Shown here one piece after another: positions 22,908-34,792 of a DNA stretch of 64,000 nt (position 1 is the first letter of the stretch; each line of letters begins with the position of its first letter). The position numbers and the translations under genes were made by a program. Under the pieces are notes generated by a model. The model made no database searches, was not told the DNA's origin, and saw only the letters and a program-made list of their open reading frames with translations. Origin of the DNA: Ursus arctos (lineage: Eukaryota > Chordata > Mammalia > Carnivora > Ursidae); the NCBI RefSeq assembly GCF_023065955.2, contig NW_026622985.1, positions 4,610,001 to 4,674,000 on the forward strand. The letters are read 5' to 3'.

Positions 22908-23303
22908 GAAGGATTGGCTCACACGATTACGGAAGCTGACAAATCCAAGTGCCATCATCTGTACGGGTGAGTCAGCAAGCTGAAGTTCTGAGAAAGTCGA
23001 AGTTGTAGTTCCAGCCTGAGGCCAGCAGGCTTGAGACCCAAGAAGAGTCAATGTTTCAGTTTGAGTTCAAAAGCAGGAAGAAGCTGATTTCCCATTTTGA
23101 AGGCAATTTTATTCAGTGTTATCCAGGCCTTCAACAGATTAGATGAGGCCCACCCAAACCAGGGAGGGCACTCTCTTTTACATAATCTATATTTGAATAC
23201 TAATATCATCCAAAAACATCTTCACAGAAACAGGATAATGTTTGACCAAATATCTGGGCACTTTATGGCCCAGTCAAGTTGACACTTAAAATTAACCATC
23301 ACA

Positions 23304-24818
23304 ACAAAAAAAGATATATATATATATAAATTTTAAATAAAAACAGGATTCGTATCACTGAATTTTCTTTTGCCCCAGACTCCGATATGGTTTGGCATGG
23401 CACTGCTTCTGAGTCTTTTAACATCTACTTGGTAAAATCTTTCGAAGGAAAGCACATGCAGTGTTCACTCTCTGTTCCTCTAATGTCGGCAGGGTTCTGT
23501 ATACCACAAAAAGAGTCAATAAGTGTATTTAACACATAGTGATGCAAGTTGATTCATAGGGCAGAGAAAGATTTTTCCATCACTGACATCAGCCTCATAA
23601 ATTTAATAGCAAATAGTCTAGAATCCCCTTACATATTCCTTTCCGATGTGACTCCCAAAATGCATTTACATTGTTATTTGCTATCCAGTAACCAAGTTCA
23701 CAAATGAATGGAGCCTTGGTATTTTCTTCCCTTTTCTGTGGATGTAACTTTAATAGCTATAACCACAGAAATGCCAGCCCACATGGGAACAGATTCCCAG
23801 CACATTGTTGCACATCTTATTACATGCTATTAAGATGGTTATCTGTGCTGTAGAAATTAGAGCACTGAGGCTCAAAGATTTTGATTAACTTGGTCTTGAT
23901 TGCGTGTGTAGCATGCAGCATGGCATGACCCCGCTTCTGTCCACCTCCCCACTGTAGGACATTTCTATTTCGACCTCCATGAAAATCTCCCCAGAAAGGT
24001 AAAATGTGAAGAAACCATCCAGCCTTGTGTTCTTGAAATGTAAATATGTACTTTTAAGAAATCTATAAACTGTAAACAACTAATTTTTAATTTTGATCCA
24101 TAGATCTGCCCCAAAATGCCATAGAAATGATGATTTTTTTAAAATACGTCTAGATGCAAATCAAGTGCCTTTCCTCAATAAATTAAATGTTACCTGAAGT
24201 CAACTTAAAATAACCAACTATTCAACAGTATCATTCCAATCAGGAGGAGTAACCATAGCAAAATAATTATTAACTTACACAGTGCCTCACCCTTCCGTTT
24301 TGATTCTGAAAAGGCAATTTGGTTGAATTACTTGTTTATATATATTTTTTTATAATCTGGCTTTCTATTGATATTAACTTCTTATTCCAGTCAGATACCT
24401 TTTCCCCCACCATATATATTCTAAAGTGAAATTTAAAAAGCAAATCTCTCTAATCTGTCCTCATCCTTTCCTGTGACCCTGACTGCCTGACAGATAATTT
24501 GGTAAGCTTTGTCTCTTCACTTGTAAATATGGGGACAAAAATGTTTCAATATAAAGTTGAATATACAGTATCTCAATATAAAATGTTTCAGTAGAGGACC
24601 AAAGATGTTTTAATAAAAAACTGAACAATCAATTGGTGTGTTTTCTGCAGGATTTCTTGTTACCCTGTGACCTTGCACTATTCAACAGCTAGACCATAAG
24701 GCATCTCTTGCTTCAAGGAAATGTTTTTACAAAATGCACAGAAAAGTAATAAAGAAAATAGGCAAATATTTGGCTTTGAAGTTTTCTAAGCAGAGATCCA
24801 GGCATAAGATACAAAGGA
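23304..24818. other. Unique sequence, no feature seen
   Basis: About 1.5 kb, AT-rich. Only a short (TA)n run near 23315-23330 stands out. Confidence 0.4.
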
Positions 24819-25034
24819 TTGAATATGGCCCCTGTGGATCACCCTCAGGATGACTTAGAGAGGATAGATAGCATTCCTGACCTCAGCAATGTCAACTCTC
24901 CAGGACTTAAACACACCCTTGGCTACAAGGCTGCGGTGGACTCTGGGAAGGAGCTCAGTTACATGAATTTGTCAGTGAACTGTGATTACATCTCTAATGA
25001 CAGTGGGAGGACATTCAAAGCATATTCAGAATAA
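24819..25034 (+). other. Unassigned 71-codon open frame
   Basis: The open frame contains words such as DDLERIDSIPDLSN and SGKELSYMNLS. It is more codon-like than its surroundings and GC-richer than the flanks. There is no recognised family, poly(A) tail, splice sites or second exon. A chance frame is the default reading. Confidence 0.12.
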
Positions 25035-25337
25035 GTATAGAACACATAAAGTAACGTTCTGTACATACCTAAGCTTGTGGCCAAAGATTTGTATTTGCTA
25101 TAATAAAAATACCCCTATAGTGCCGTCATGAAGATGAAGTGAGGTGAAAAGGAAGACCTCTCTAGTTCTTGTCCTGGACAGGTCTCCCTAATTTTGGCTC
25201 CCACCACAGTTTGTATTCATAGTTGAAACTACTTTATTGGCTCTTGATTGCAACCTTTTACACCTCTCAGACGATGGCCAGAATGACATTCCCGAATTGC
25301 ACTAACCTCATCACTTTCTTTAAAATCATTCAGGGTA

Positions 25338-25501
25338 GGTGCGCCTGCGTGGCTCAGTCAGTTGGGAGTCCAATTCTCGATTTCAGCTCAGGTCATGATC
25401 TTGGGGTTCTGGGATTGAGCCCCATGTCAGGCTCTGTGCTCAGCATGGAGTGTGCTTGAGAGTCGCTCTCTCCCTCTGCACCCCCCAAACTCTGCTGTCT
25501 C

Positions 25502-25537
<36 letters not shown>

Positions 25538-25585
25538 ATAGAGTAGGTAAGTAAATAAATAAATAAAATCTTTGAAAAAATAAAA
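25338..25585 (+). mobile_element. Carnivore tRNA-Lys SINE with (TAAA)n tail
   Basis: Head 'gcgcctgcgtggctcagtc', B-box-like 'gggattgagcccc' and a long TAAA-repeat tail (25505-25575). The 17-bp flanks taaaatcattcagggta (25321-25337) and taaaatcattcaaggta (25586-25602) differ at one base. Confidence 0.95.
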
Positions 25586-25602
25586 TAAAATCATTCAAGG
25601 TA

Positions 25603-26126
25603 AAGTATAATTAAAGGACTTCTACATTTCTATCCTGTCCCTTGTGCGCGGATGGAGTATTCACTGAGATGTTGAATTTCTCACTGTTGCCCTGATCCAC
25701 AACCTCACACCTGGCTACCTTTGCATGTCTGCTGACACCAACCCCACCACTACCACACATGAACCCCTTACATACCTGATGGCTCTCTTCCATGTCTTAA
25801 CATTTGTCTGAAATATGATCTTCTTTGAGAGTCTATGAATAAAATCCCTTCCTCCAAGATGGACCTTAAGCAGCTTCTTTCTCTGTGCCATTGGAGGCCT
25901 AATGTTGTCTTCTACTCTAAGCTCACAACACACCATGAAGCAGTTTTTTTTCCTTCTTACTTCAGTGACTCTTTCACTGGATTGTAAACTTCATGAGGAT
26001 TAAAAAAAAAAAAATTAGATTTTTCTGTACTTCCTGTAACTAACCCAATGTCTGACATACAAAAACTTCTCAGGGAAAAAATGATTTTAAAATAAATTTC
26101 ATTGAAATTTATTAAATAAAATAGAA
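25603..26126. other. Unique sequence, no feature seen
   Basis: About 520 bp. A short poly(A) run lies at 26002-26014. Nothing else recognised. Confidence 0.4.
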
Positions 26127-26143
26127 AAAATGCAACTGTTTCT

Positions 26144-26354
26144 TTCTTTCTTTTTTTTTTTTAAAGATTTTTATTTTTATTTATTCGACAGAGGTAGAGA
26201 CAGCCGGCGAGAGAGGGAACACAAGCAGGGGGAGTGGGAAAGGAAGAAGCAGGCCCATAGCGGAGGAGCCTGATGTGGGGCTCGATCCCATAATGCGGGG
26301 ATCACGCCCTGAGCCGAAGGCAGACGCTTAACCGCTGTGCCACCCAGGTGCCCC
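26144..26354 (-). mobile_element. Young arctoid-type SINE, complete
   Basis: Complete copy with 'cagccggcgagagaggg', 'gggatcacgccctgagccgaag' and the head 'gtgccacccaggtgcccc'. A perfect 17-bp duplication aaaatgcaactgtttct (26127-26143, 26355-26371) brackets it. It belongs to the same subfamily as the copies at 4016, 44964 and 58466. Confidence 0.97.
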
Positions 26355-26371
26355 AAAATGCAACTGTTTCT

Positions 26372-27034
26372 AATGCTAGATATATATTTTTTAAATCAGA
26401 AAGGCTATGGGAAAAATGATTGTTAAAATACAACTTATTCTACAGTCAGAAATGTTTTCACAAATTCAATTTTGCACGTGTGATTGTAGTATTCACAATG
26501 GTCATTCTTCAGTGACTTTACTTATTTATTTAGGGTTCATGTCATTATACCTATTAACCTTGATTCCTAACTGCATTTGAAGTGAGTTCCAATGATAAAA
26601 TGACTTTGAAAATTTCCCAACTTTAATCCTATAAGGAGATGCCCCTGCTTGGGAACCCTTCATTTCCCCCCTCCTGCCCTTCATAACCACCCTGCTCTCT
26701 GTGTATCCACAGGACTTCCATTGTAACATAAAGGATGCTCATAAGACTTGCAAGGTTTGGGATTCCATGGGTGGCTCCATCACCAAAGCAGACATAAAAT
26801 GAAATTTAGGTCTGTAACTAAAATGTTTTAACTCCTTCAAGTCACTTGGAGTACAATGCCCTTTACAATACTCTCATTTTGTTCTCATATCTGCAATCTT
26901 CCATCTAGATGTATTTGCCATCAGCCTGAAAACACACTTTAGTTTGTGTCAAACAATGACCAATTATTTTAGTTTTTATTTTTCTGGAATTTTCTTTTTT
27001 TACCATAATTTTGAAGGATGTTGTCACTTCATTT
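26372..27034. other. Unique sequence, no feature seen
   Basis: About 660 bp, AT-rich. No repeat or gene recognised. Confidence 0.4.
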
Positions 27035-27052
27035 AAATTCTATATCAAGTTT

Positions 27053-27252
27053 AGGAGCATGTGAGTGGCTCTGTTCGTTGAGTGTTGGACTCTTGGTTTA
27101 GGTTCAGGTCATAGTCTCAGGGTCCTGGGATCAAGCCCTGGGTCAAGATCCATGCTCAAGGCAGAGTCTGCATGTTCCTCTTCCTCCCCCACCTCTCCTC
27201 CCCCTTACTCACTCTCTCTCTCTCTCTCAAATAAACAACATCTTAAAAAAAT
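27053..27252 (+). mobile_element. Carnivore tRNA-Lys SINE, diverged
   Basis: 'gcatgtgagtggctctgttcg' is a mutated head, then 'gggtcctgggatcaagccctg', a CT-rich body, and 'caaataaacaacatctt'. Flanks aaattctatatcaa at 27035-27048 and 27253-27266 are identical and give the target-site duplication. Confidence 0.93.
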
Positions 27253-27319
27253 AAATTCTATATCAAATTACTTTCTTTCTACACCCCAAGCATGTGATTC
27301 CATTTGTGCTGCCTAGTTT

Positions 27320-27905
27320 CTACTGAGAAACTTACTTTAAGACAACTTGGCTCTACTGCACCTTTAAATTGTCTTTCCTTTCTAACCACCCAGGAGAGTT
27401 TTCTCTTTCACCTCTGTTTTTAGGAGTTTTACTATGTTGCACCACAGGTTTTGCTGTGTTTTATTTTAAATCCTGCATGAGTTCTGTAATAATCCTCGAG
27501 TCTGAGTTGACTGATGTATTCCTTACTTGGAGAAAATAGCTCTCATCTCTTCAAATGTTGGCACTGCCTTCTGAAACTCCAGTTTCACATATATTAGACC
27601 TCTCAAATATGTTTCATACACTCTCCTGCATTGTCTGTTCTTTTCTTTCTCATGCATCTATCTGGGTATTTCCTATAATCTATCTTCCAGGTTTGTTATG
27701 TTCTCTTCTACTTTATCTAATATGCTATTAAAAGCATCTATTGTGTCACTAATCCCAGTAATTCTATTGTTTCAGTTCTAGAAATAACAGTTAATGTCTT
27801 TTCATAGATTTCTGACATTTGATGAAACTGTCTTGAATTGTATTCTTGAGCAGATTAATCATAGTTACCTTAAAGTCCATGTCTCATATCACAGTTGGAT
27901 CACCT
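27320..27905 (-). mobile_element. Old L1 5'-region fragment, antisense (probable)
   Basis: 'ctcttcaaatgttggcactgccttctg', 'tcacatatattagacctctcaaatatg' and 'gatttctgacatttgatgaaactgtcttgaattg' resemble the antisense reading of L1M 5'-UTR/ORF1, where 'atttcttcaaatattt' and 'tcaagttcactgatt' style text is usual. Strongly decayed. Confidence 0.5.
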
Positions 27906-28066
27906 GTGGGTTTGATTCTATTGCAAACTAATTATCAATGAGCAGATCAACAAAACTCCCAGAAGTTTGATAAAGCTCATGATGAGGCTTGATGGAACAG
28001 CCACAGCTATGGATTGCATAATCAAATAAACCCTAGAGAATATTTTTGACATATATCTATAAAAAT

Positions 28067-28105
28067 TACACACACACACACACACACGCGTACACACACA
28101 CACAC
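28067..28105. repeat. (CA)n with central CGCG
   Basis: Alternating pyrimidine-purine for about 38 bp, with an acgcgtac core between two CA blocks. This is a Z-DNA-prone tract. Confidence 0.93.
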
Positions 28106-28189
28106 CCCACATACACTGAAACTCTTTGGTTTACCCTAATGGTAAATCCCATAAATATGAAGCATTGAATAAACAAGGTTACATTCTAT

Positions 28190-28881
28190 GACATGGTCTA
28201 CAATGTAGAAGAAAGAAAACAACTAGGATGCCTTTGATTAAGGGACTATTTGAATATATGGTATATTCACACAATGGTATATTATTCAGCTATAAGAAAA
28301 AAAAATGAATCCCTCAAGTAATGATATAAACAGGGTCCCAGGGTATATATATATATATTTAAGTAAAAAAGTCAGGTGCAAAACAGTGAATATCTAAATC
28401 TCCCTATGTTGTAGTAGAAAAAATAATATAAATGTACCTACTTTGGTGTGGGGTCTTTTGGTAAAAAAAAAAAATAATAAATTCTTGGTGGATAAAGTAG
28501 AAAGAATAATGAGAGTCAGAGTAGAATGGAGGACAAGGAGATGGAAATGAAGAGTCTCTGACTATACCATTTTTATATTTTTGAGTTTTCAATGGAATGA
28601 ACATTTTACATAATCAAAAAAATTGAAACGAAAAGGGGGAAAAAAGAAAGACATGAAATTGAGAATGAAATGAAACAAACAAGTGTACATGTGTCAAATT
28701 GGGAACATAATCACATGGGGAATAACTATTTCAAGATATTTTATAATGCAACCCACTGACTTCACATTCTTACATTCTTATTGTGATATAGTCAGTATAC
28801 AAAAAACAGCCCTAATCCCAGCTTATAGAAAATAGAGGAGATAAAAGCAAAAACAAATGACAGGCCAAATAATATATGTGC

Positions 28882-28926
<45 letters not shown>

Positions 28927-29060
28927 AAGAGAATAGAGAAAAATATTAACAATTGTTGAATCTAGGTGGCAAGCAAATGTGTGTTTGTTTAATTACTCCT
29001 TAAATTTTATTTGCATTTTGGAAAAATCTTATGATAAACATTCAGGAACATAAATAAATT
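28190..29060 (+). mobile_element. Old L1M ORF2-end/3'-UTR fragment
   Basis: 'gggactatttgaatatatggtatattcacacaatggtatattattcagctataag' is the ORF2 C-terminal text of L1M. 'ttgttgaatctaggtggcaagc' near 28960 and 'tttgcattttggaaaaatc' near 29010 fit its 3'-UTR. The middle is interrupted by poor-quality sequence and simple repeats. Confidence 0.55.
28885..28926. repeat. (TA)n(CA)n microsatellite
   Basis: About 30 bp of TA dinucleotides followed by about 12 bp of CA dinucleotides. Confidence 0.96.
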
Positions 29061-29454
29061 GAATGGAATTATCTCCTGCTGACTTGGGTTCATTGTGATA
29101 TGCAGTAGAAGTTGCTAACTACTGCTCTGGTGTCACAAGCCTGAGAGACACTGAGGCATCTTTGAGATGCACCTGTTCCAGCAGTAGAGAAGTCAGAGCC
29201 CCATGTAGACTTCCTCTGCCATTCTGTGGTCCCCCATCCTGTTTTACTACCCAGAGAGAGAGCATATGGTGTATGTATGCACAACCATCCTTCAGTGGAT
29301 TCCTATCCCCTGCCGAACAAAACCCAAACCTGGAACTGAAACAGAATCTGGTTCCCAGATGATCATCCCCCTGTGATCAGACTCTGCCCACAGTGTGCCA
29401 TGCTATAAACAATGACTTGAGTTCCTTTTCCCTAAAGCACACTGTTCCTTCCCA
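29061..29454. other. Unique sequence, no feature seen
   Basis: About 390 bp. Overlapping short open frames on both strands only. Confidence 0.4.
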
Positions 29455-29465
29455 CAGGTGTTTTA

Positions 29466-29678
29466 TTTTTTAAAAAATTTAAAAAATATTTATATCTTTT
29501 AGAGGGAGAGAGAGGGAGTGCACAGTGGGGAAGGGTAGAGGGAGAGAGTATCTTAAACAGACTCTGCACTGAGCACAGAACCCCATACTGGGTCTGATCT
29601 CATGACCCTGAGATCATGACCTGAGCCAAAACCAAGAATCAGATGTTTAATTGACTGCACCACCCAGGTGCCCCGGAT
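29466..29678 (-). mobile_element. Carnivore tRNA-Lys SINE
   Basis: A/T-rich tail, GA-rich body and head 'caccacccaggtgcccc'. Flanks caggtgtttta at 29455-29465 and 29679-29689 are identical (11 bp), a probable target-site duplication. Confidence 0.92.
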
Positions 29679-29860
29679 CAGGTGTTTTAATCTGGTAAAA
29701 GTCCTATCTTATCCCCCTATGGATTCTCTCTCTACCACATTTAAAATTCACTGAGAATGTCTCTGCCCTGATTTTGTGTAGACAGCACTTCCATTTGTAA
29801 TTTATAAGTCTATCTCTCTACCTCCTAAATCATAACCTCTTTGAAAGTAAAGACTTTATA

Positions 29861-30060
29861 CTCTCAGGGTGCCTGGGTGGGGCTCAGTTGGTTAAACATC
29901 TGCCTTTGACTCGGGTCATGATCCCAAGGTCCTGGGATCAAGCCCCACATCATGCACCCTGCTCAGTGGGGAGCCTTGTTCTCCCACTGCCCCTACCCCT
30001 GCTTGTGCTTTCTCTCTCCTCCTCTCTCTCTCTGTCTCAAATAAATAAAATGTTTAAAAG
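29861..30060 (+). mobile_element. Carnivore tRNA-Lys SINE
   Basis: Head 'gggtgcctgggtggggctcag' with a two-base insertion, then 'catgatcccaaggtcctgggatc', a CT-rich body and an AAATAAA tail. Flanks aaagactttata (29849-29860) and aaggactttata (30061-30072) differ at one base. Confidence 0.93.
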
Positions 30061-30072
30061 AAGGACTTTATA

Positions 30073-31085
30073 TTTTTGGCACTAGTATTGAGTACGTACA
30101 TACATGTCCATTGCTTTAATTCTATTATATTCAGTAAAGATCTACCCAGCAGGTAACAGATGGCACCAGGTTAACCATTGGCGACTGTCAACAATAATGA
30201 ATGAGAAATGCCCTCAAACTTAGCTCAGAAAGTCACATTTGGAATCCTCATAATTATAATTATGACTGCAAAAAGAAAGCCATGGGCTGCCCCACAGCGT
30301 TTTGTGAGATTACAATGCCTCGGTTGTAACACACTTGTAGTGATCATACCCGTAGTTCCCAATCAAATGTGAGATTCACAACCAGATGACTCGAGTGTGG
30401 CACTGCACGATGATTTGCCATCAGTGCACTTGGTCACAATGGCATGCAAAGCTATCCAACGGAATGTTTGCTTCTCCAAAGAAAAGCTTTCCCTTTGCAA
30501 CAATGTTGATTTGTATAGATACGATGCTTCCTTTAAGAACACCAAAAATGAAACATGTGCCTATTACTTAACAAACACAATTGACATTGAAAATGCATAA
30601 AAGTAACACTTTGGGGCCTTTTATTTTCCCCAGTAATATCCCTTCTTTCCTGCAATGTCTTGAACATAACTATTTTCCTGATTCTTGCCAGGATATTTTA
30701 GAATTTTATTGCTACATTTTCCTTCACACGATTCCAATTCATCACATGCTGCTGATTCTTTTGGATGTTTTCATTGTATTCTGGGGTGAGGTCTTTTTTG
30801 GTAGGAGATCAGGGTTGGCAACATCTGACGCAAAACCATGCAACGGAGGATAAATGATAGTTTTCTATGATTATTTCAATTCAAAACAACTTTTGGGAGG
30901 AAAAAAAGGCATTTTAAAGCCCTGATTTTTATAAAACATATTTATATGTTTTATAAAACATTTTTATAAGACGTGATGCTGCTATCTGTGAGATCTTAAA
31001 AATATAGCAAGGTGTGGCCACCACTACCCCCTCCCTGGAAACAACCACAAGATAGTATGAAAAATAAGATAATTATAGGTAATGA
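30073..31085. other. Unique sequence with a strong hairpin
   Basis: About 1 kb without a recognised repeat family. A 14-bp perfect inverted repeat lies at 30927-30958 (see findings). Open frames at 30386-30600 and 30581-30853 have no recognised motif. Confidence 0.4.
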
Positions 31086-31214
31086 TATATAGATAGATGA
31101 TAGAGAGATAGACGATAGGTAGATATCGATGAATGATTGATTAATGATAGATGGACTGGTAGATAGATCAATGATTGATGCAAGACAGTTAGAAAGTTGG
31201 TGGATGGATGGATA
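31086..31214. repeat. Degenerate GATA/TGAT/GGAT tetranucleotides
   Basis: Interspersed tagatagatgatag, gattgattaatgatag and ggatggatgg units form an impure compound microsatellite. Confidence 0.88.
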
Positions 31215-32363
31215 GCTGAAATTAGGCCATAACAAGGACCTGCTACAGGACCACAAGCAAGCTATAGAAATTCAGGGGAGGAAGGATTAACTGCCCAAGA
31301 AGAAATGACGGAAGGCTTTTAAGATTATTTTTGTGATTCCTTGGATCCAATTTAGTAAGATCTATGTTGTGAAACTCTGGTAAACATAGAAAAGACCACT
31401 GTGATTGGGAGGCTGGGTTGTGAAGTGCTTGGGAGAAATCGGTATTTTGGAGTTACCCACAGGCCGAACCTCATTCCAGGCCACAGCCCTACTCTGGCAG
31501 TAGAATTGCCAAAATGCCACATAAAAACAGTTAACAGAGGATCAAATGCTATTCTCTAATTTGAAAATGACCAAGCAATTGTCAAAGCAATGAGTGAAAA
31601 AGAGGCTTTTTGTCTAATTTGGTTTTACTTTGCTCCCCAATGCTAGTGCTACCACCTAAAACCTCCAAAAAGGAAGTAGGCCTAATTCCCAAAATAGGGA
31701 CCCAACAAACTGCAGGACCCACCACTGACACTAGGAAAGCAAAGGGTTCTGTGAGGCTTTGTGCTCTGAGGTCAGCCCAGTTAATGTCATAACACCTCCC
31801 CACCTGTCCAGACCCCCGCTTGAGTAGCCAGGCCCAGGGGACAACCCCACCCATGTTGGGACAATTTAGGGAAAACCGGCACAGCACCAGTGAATACGCT
31901 GATGAGTGGGCTTCACTGTTGGTCTCATTCTTCATAAGTGACGTGCAGGCAGGTAACAGCAGGACATTGAAGAAGAGTTCCAAACTCTGAGATCTGAAGA
32001 TAACGAATATACGTTTACTCATCTCATAGGGGCAAAGATTTTAAAAGTAAGGATGATAATTTGGGCAGGAAAGCTGATTGGAGGCCCCAGTGCTACTAAG
32101 ACAGGAACAAGAACTTATTTTCAAAAATAATTGTCCTTAATAAACTATTACTAACGAAATAATAAAGATTGTCAGCTGTTTTAATGCCTTTTTAGTTGCA
32201 GCTACTATTCCTTAATCCTTCCAGAGAAAGCAGCCCAAAACCAAATTCCACATGAGGCGCACTGAAGTCCAGAGTGTAACGAGTGTGCCAAAGGACACCC
32301 GTCTGCCAACTGCAGAATGCAGATCTGACTCCGATCTTTCTTGCTCTTTCTCTTATGAAATTA
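31215..32363. other. Unique stretch with a 146-codon minus frame
   Basis: The open frame at 31582-32022 (minus) is the second longest in the window. Its translation has no domain or motif I recognise, no obvious start context, and no splice-like ends. I cannot support it as a gene. Confidence 0.3.
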
Positions 32364-32440
32364 TGTGTGAATGTGTGTGTGTGTGTTCATGCATGTGTAG
32401 ATATATATGTGCATGCATACACGCCTGCATATGTGTGTCA
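32364..32440. repeat. (TG)n with CATG/TA extension
   Basis: A TGTG run at 32364-32388 continues into degenerate gcatgtg / tatatatg words. Confidence 0.85.
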
Positions 32441-32519
32441 ATTAGTGTGCGTGATCTGAATATAAACAGTGTTCAGACATATATTACTAAATTGCTATAG
32501 AGTAATAGTTAGGACAGCA

Positions 32520-32745
32520 ATTAGCCAACCCATCTTCCTGTGTTTGCCACCTAGCTGTGCTATCCCGGGCAAGTCATTTAAACTCTCTGTGCCTTCGTTT
32601 TATCATCCGTGAAACGAGGATAATATGAGTACCGATCTCACAGGATTTTCTGATGAAATGAGTTTGTGTATCTGACGTCCTCAGGACATTCCCTGGCACA
32701 TTGTAATTGCCATATAATTATTAGCTCTTGCTATCCCTATTGTTG
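32520..32745 (+). repeat. MIR, nearly complete
   Basis: 'gccacctagctgtgctatcccgggcaagtcatttaaactctctgtgccttcg', 'ccgtgaaacgaggataatatgagtacc', 'cattccctggcacattg' and 'attattagctcttgctatcc' follow the MIR consensus in sense order over about 220 bp. This is the best-preserved MIR in the window. Confidence 0.85.
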
Positions 32746-34111
32746 TTATTGACGTGTTTTACTGAAACCTGGTTTTCTGTTTCCTTTCTTCTTGCCTTTG
32801 TATTGTTTAGTTGTTTTATTTGGTTTCCTGTTTTATTTTCCTTAAGAAACTCCAGCAGGTTTTGTAAACCAAATTTACTTGAAGAAACGACAGATTCGAC
32901 TGCCTTCCAGAATAGAAGCCTCTCTAGTAGCACCCAGAATAGGACCTCTTCACAATTGACAGACACCTCAATTGGGTATCAGAGTTGACACAGTGCTGCA
33001 TGGCGATGCCACCATGGGCTGTTTTTCACTCACTGAAGAATGAGTGGTGGTCTGTCCATGTGTTGTCCACAGTGGCCATCCTTCTGGAACATGTGCCCAG
33101 CATATCTTTCCAAGGCCCCTGGCCAGACTCACAATTGACCCATGGTCGTCACAGACCATTGAGTCGAGTTTGAACAATATAAATTCTCATTTGTATGATT
33201 CCAGAGTCCAGTCTATCAACTTTTATCTCCAGCTCATAAAACCTTGCCAAACCTATTTTCTACTCAATTAACTATTTACTGTTTTCAGTTTCCCAATAAA
33301 CCAATGCTTCTCAACAGCTTCCTCTCAATATTTTCCACATGTGCATTCAGACTGTGGGGTCCCTGACAATCTGAGAATGATTTGCTGGAAACTCACAAAA
33401 TTTATTTCAGCCTTACAACATTAGAATAAGTCTCAGCTAGTAAGAATACATATTCTAAGTGAAAGTTTTGTGATTTTCAGAAAGAAAACCATTATTACAA
33501 GGAGCAACCAGATCCAGGTGCTTAGAAGGATGCCACAAAATGCCTGAGCAAAGTACAATACAAAAAAAAAAAAAAAAAAAGGTAATTAACTCAGACAATT
33601 GTCCAGTCTGTCTTGAAACTCAACCACCCTGTCTCTTGCAGAAAGGCCAGCTTGGTGTCCTCTGTTTGCAATAAGCACATGGAAGCCTTGATAGGTGTTG
33701 GAAATTCATTCCTAACTACAAGCTTCCCCCACACAATGTAAACACATAAAGACATGTGCCTACACAATGCACTCACATGTACGCACACATTTCTGTTCAC
33801 TGAGGCATGTATACACAATGCACTGCACATACTTACGCACACACATGTGCACGTACCATTAGGGACAGGGGAGTGGAGCCTATCCCCTTTCCCCCTCTCC
33901 CACAATGATTCTCCAGGGCACGCTTATACACAGTCCATTGTTTCTCCACCTCTTCTTGCTCCCAACTCCTCTCTAGTAGTTCTAGAAAAGTCTCAAGGAG
34001 AATTTTCACATCTTTCCTGGAGGCCAAAGCTGTTAATAGATTGGATTGTAAAAAAATTGCCATTTTGTACCTAAAAATGATCTTACAACCAATTTCATAC
34101 AGTTCAATCTA
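32746..34111. other. Unique sequence; CA-rich block and poly(A)
   Basis: An 18-20 base poly(A) lies near 33562-33580 and a loose acac/catg-rich block at 33755-33855. No gene was recognised, and frames up to 106 codons derive from the CA-rich block. Confidence 0.4.
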
Positions 34112-34511
34112 ACATGTTGCTTACTTTGATTTATTGAAATATAATGCACATATAGTAAAATACACAGCTCTCAAGTTTGCAGTTGGATGGGGTTTAACCA
34201 ATGTGTAATCTGTGCAGCTAAGATTCAAGTCGTTATGTAAAATTATCCCATCACCTCAAAAAATGTCTTCATGCCTTTTTACAGTCAATCTCCAGCCCTC
34301 CACACACCACTGTTATAATTTTTATCTGTTTAGTTTAGTTTTGCTTGTTCTGGGACTTCATACAATGGATTAATGCAGATTCCCTTATGACCGGCTTCTT
34401 TCATTCAGCATAATAGTTCTGAGGTCCGTTGATCTTGTTTTACATGTTAGGAACCGTTCCTGTATATTGCTGAGTTATAGTCCATGGAATGAACAAACCA
34501 TAGTTTGTTTA

Positions 34512-34692
34512 TTTTTAAAGATTTCTTTATTTTTTTAGAGGTGGGGAAGAGGGGCAGAGAGGGAAAGAATCTTCAGCCATCTCCATGCAGAGTGCAGAGC
34601 CTGATGAGGGGCTCAATCTCATGACACAGACATCATAACCTGAGCTGAAACCAAGAGCTGGACATTTAAGCAACTGTGTCACCATGTGCCCT
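34512..34692 (-). mobile_element. Carnivore SINE inside the antisense L1
   Basis: 'tttttaaagatttctttattttt', GA-rich body, and degraded head 'gtgtcaccatgtgccctc'. The L1 text resumes after it at 'ttctcctctcaatgggcatctagactattcac'. Confidence 0.87.
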
Positions 34693-34759
34693 CAAAACAG
34701 TTTTTTATTCTCCTCTCAATGGGCATCTAGACTATTCACAGTTTGGGGCTAATATATAA

Positions 34760-34792
34760 AAAATATAGATAGACAGACAGACAGATAGATAA
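34760..34792. repeat. (ATAGACAG)n microsatellite
   Basis: Short tandem tagatagacagacagacagatagat, still within the antisense L1. Confidence 0.88.

Larger units (their letters stand above)
22621..23303 (-). mobile_element. ERVL/MLT2-like LTR, split by a SINE
   Basis: Minus-oriented LTR: 'attggctcacacgattacggaagctgacaa', 'gttgtagttccagcctgaggccagcaggcttgagacccaagaag', 'gccttcaacagattagatgaggcccaccc', 'aatgtttgaccaaatatctgggcac' and 'cagtcaagttgacactt', ending at 'accatcaca' (23303). A solo LTR with no viral genes. Its start is blurred by a tetranucleotide repeat at 22640-22682. Confidence 0.83.

Noticed and set aside
31582..32022. 146-codon minus-strand open frame
   Set aside because: No motif, no start context, no splice-like ends and no poly(A) or retroposed structure. 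Chance open frames of this length are expected in 64 kb read in six frames.
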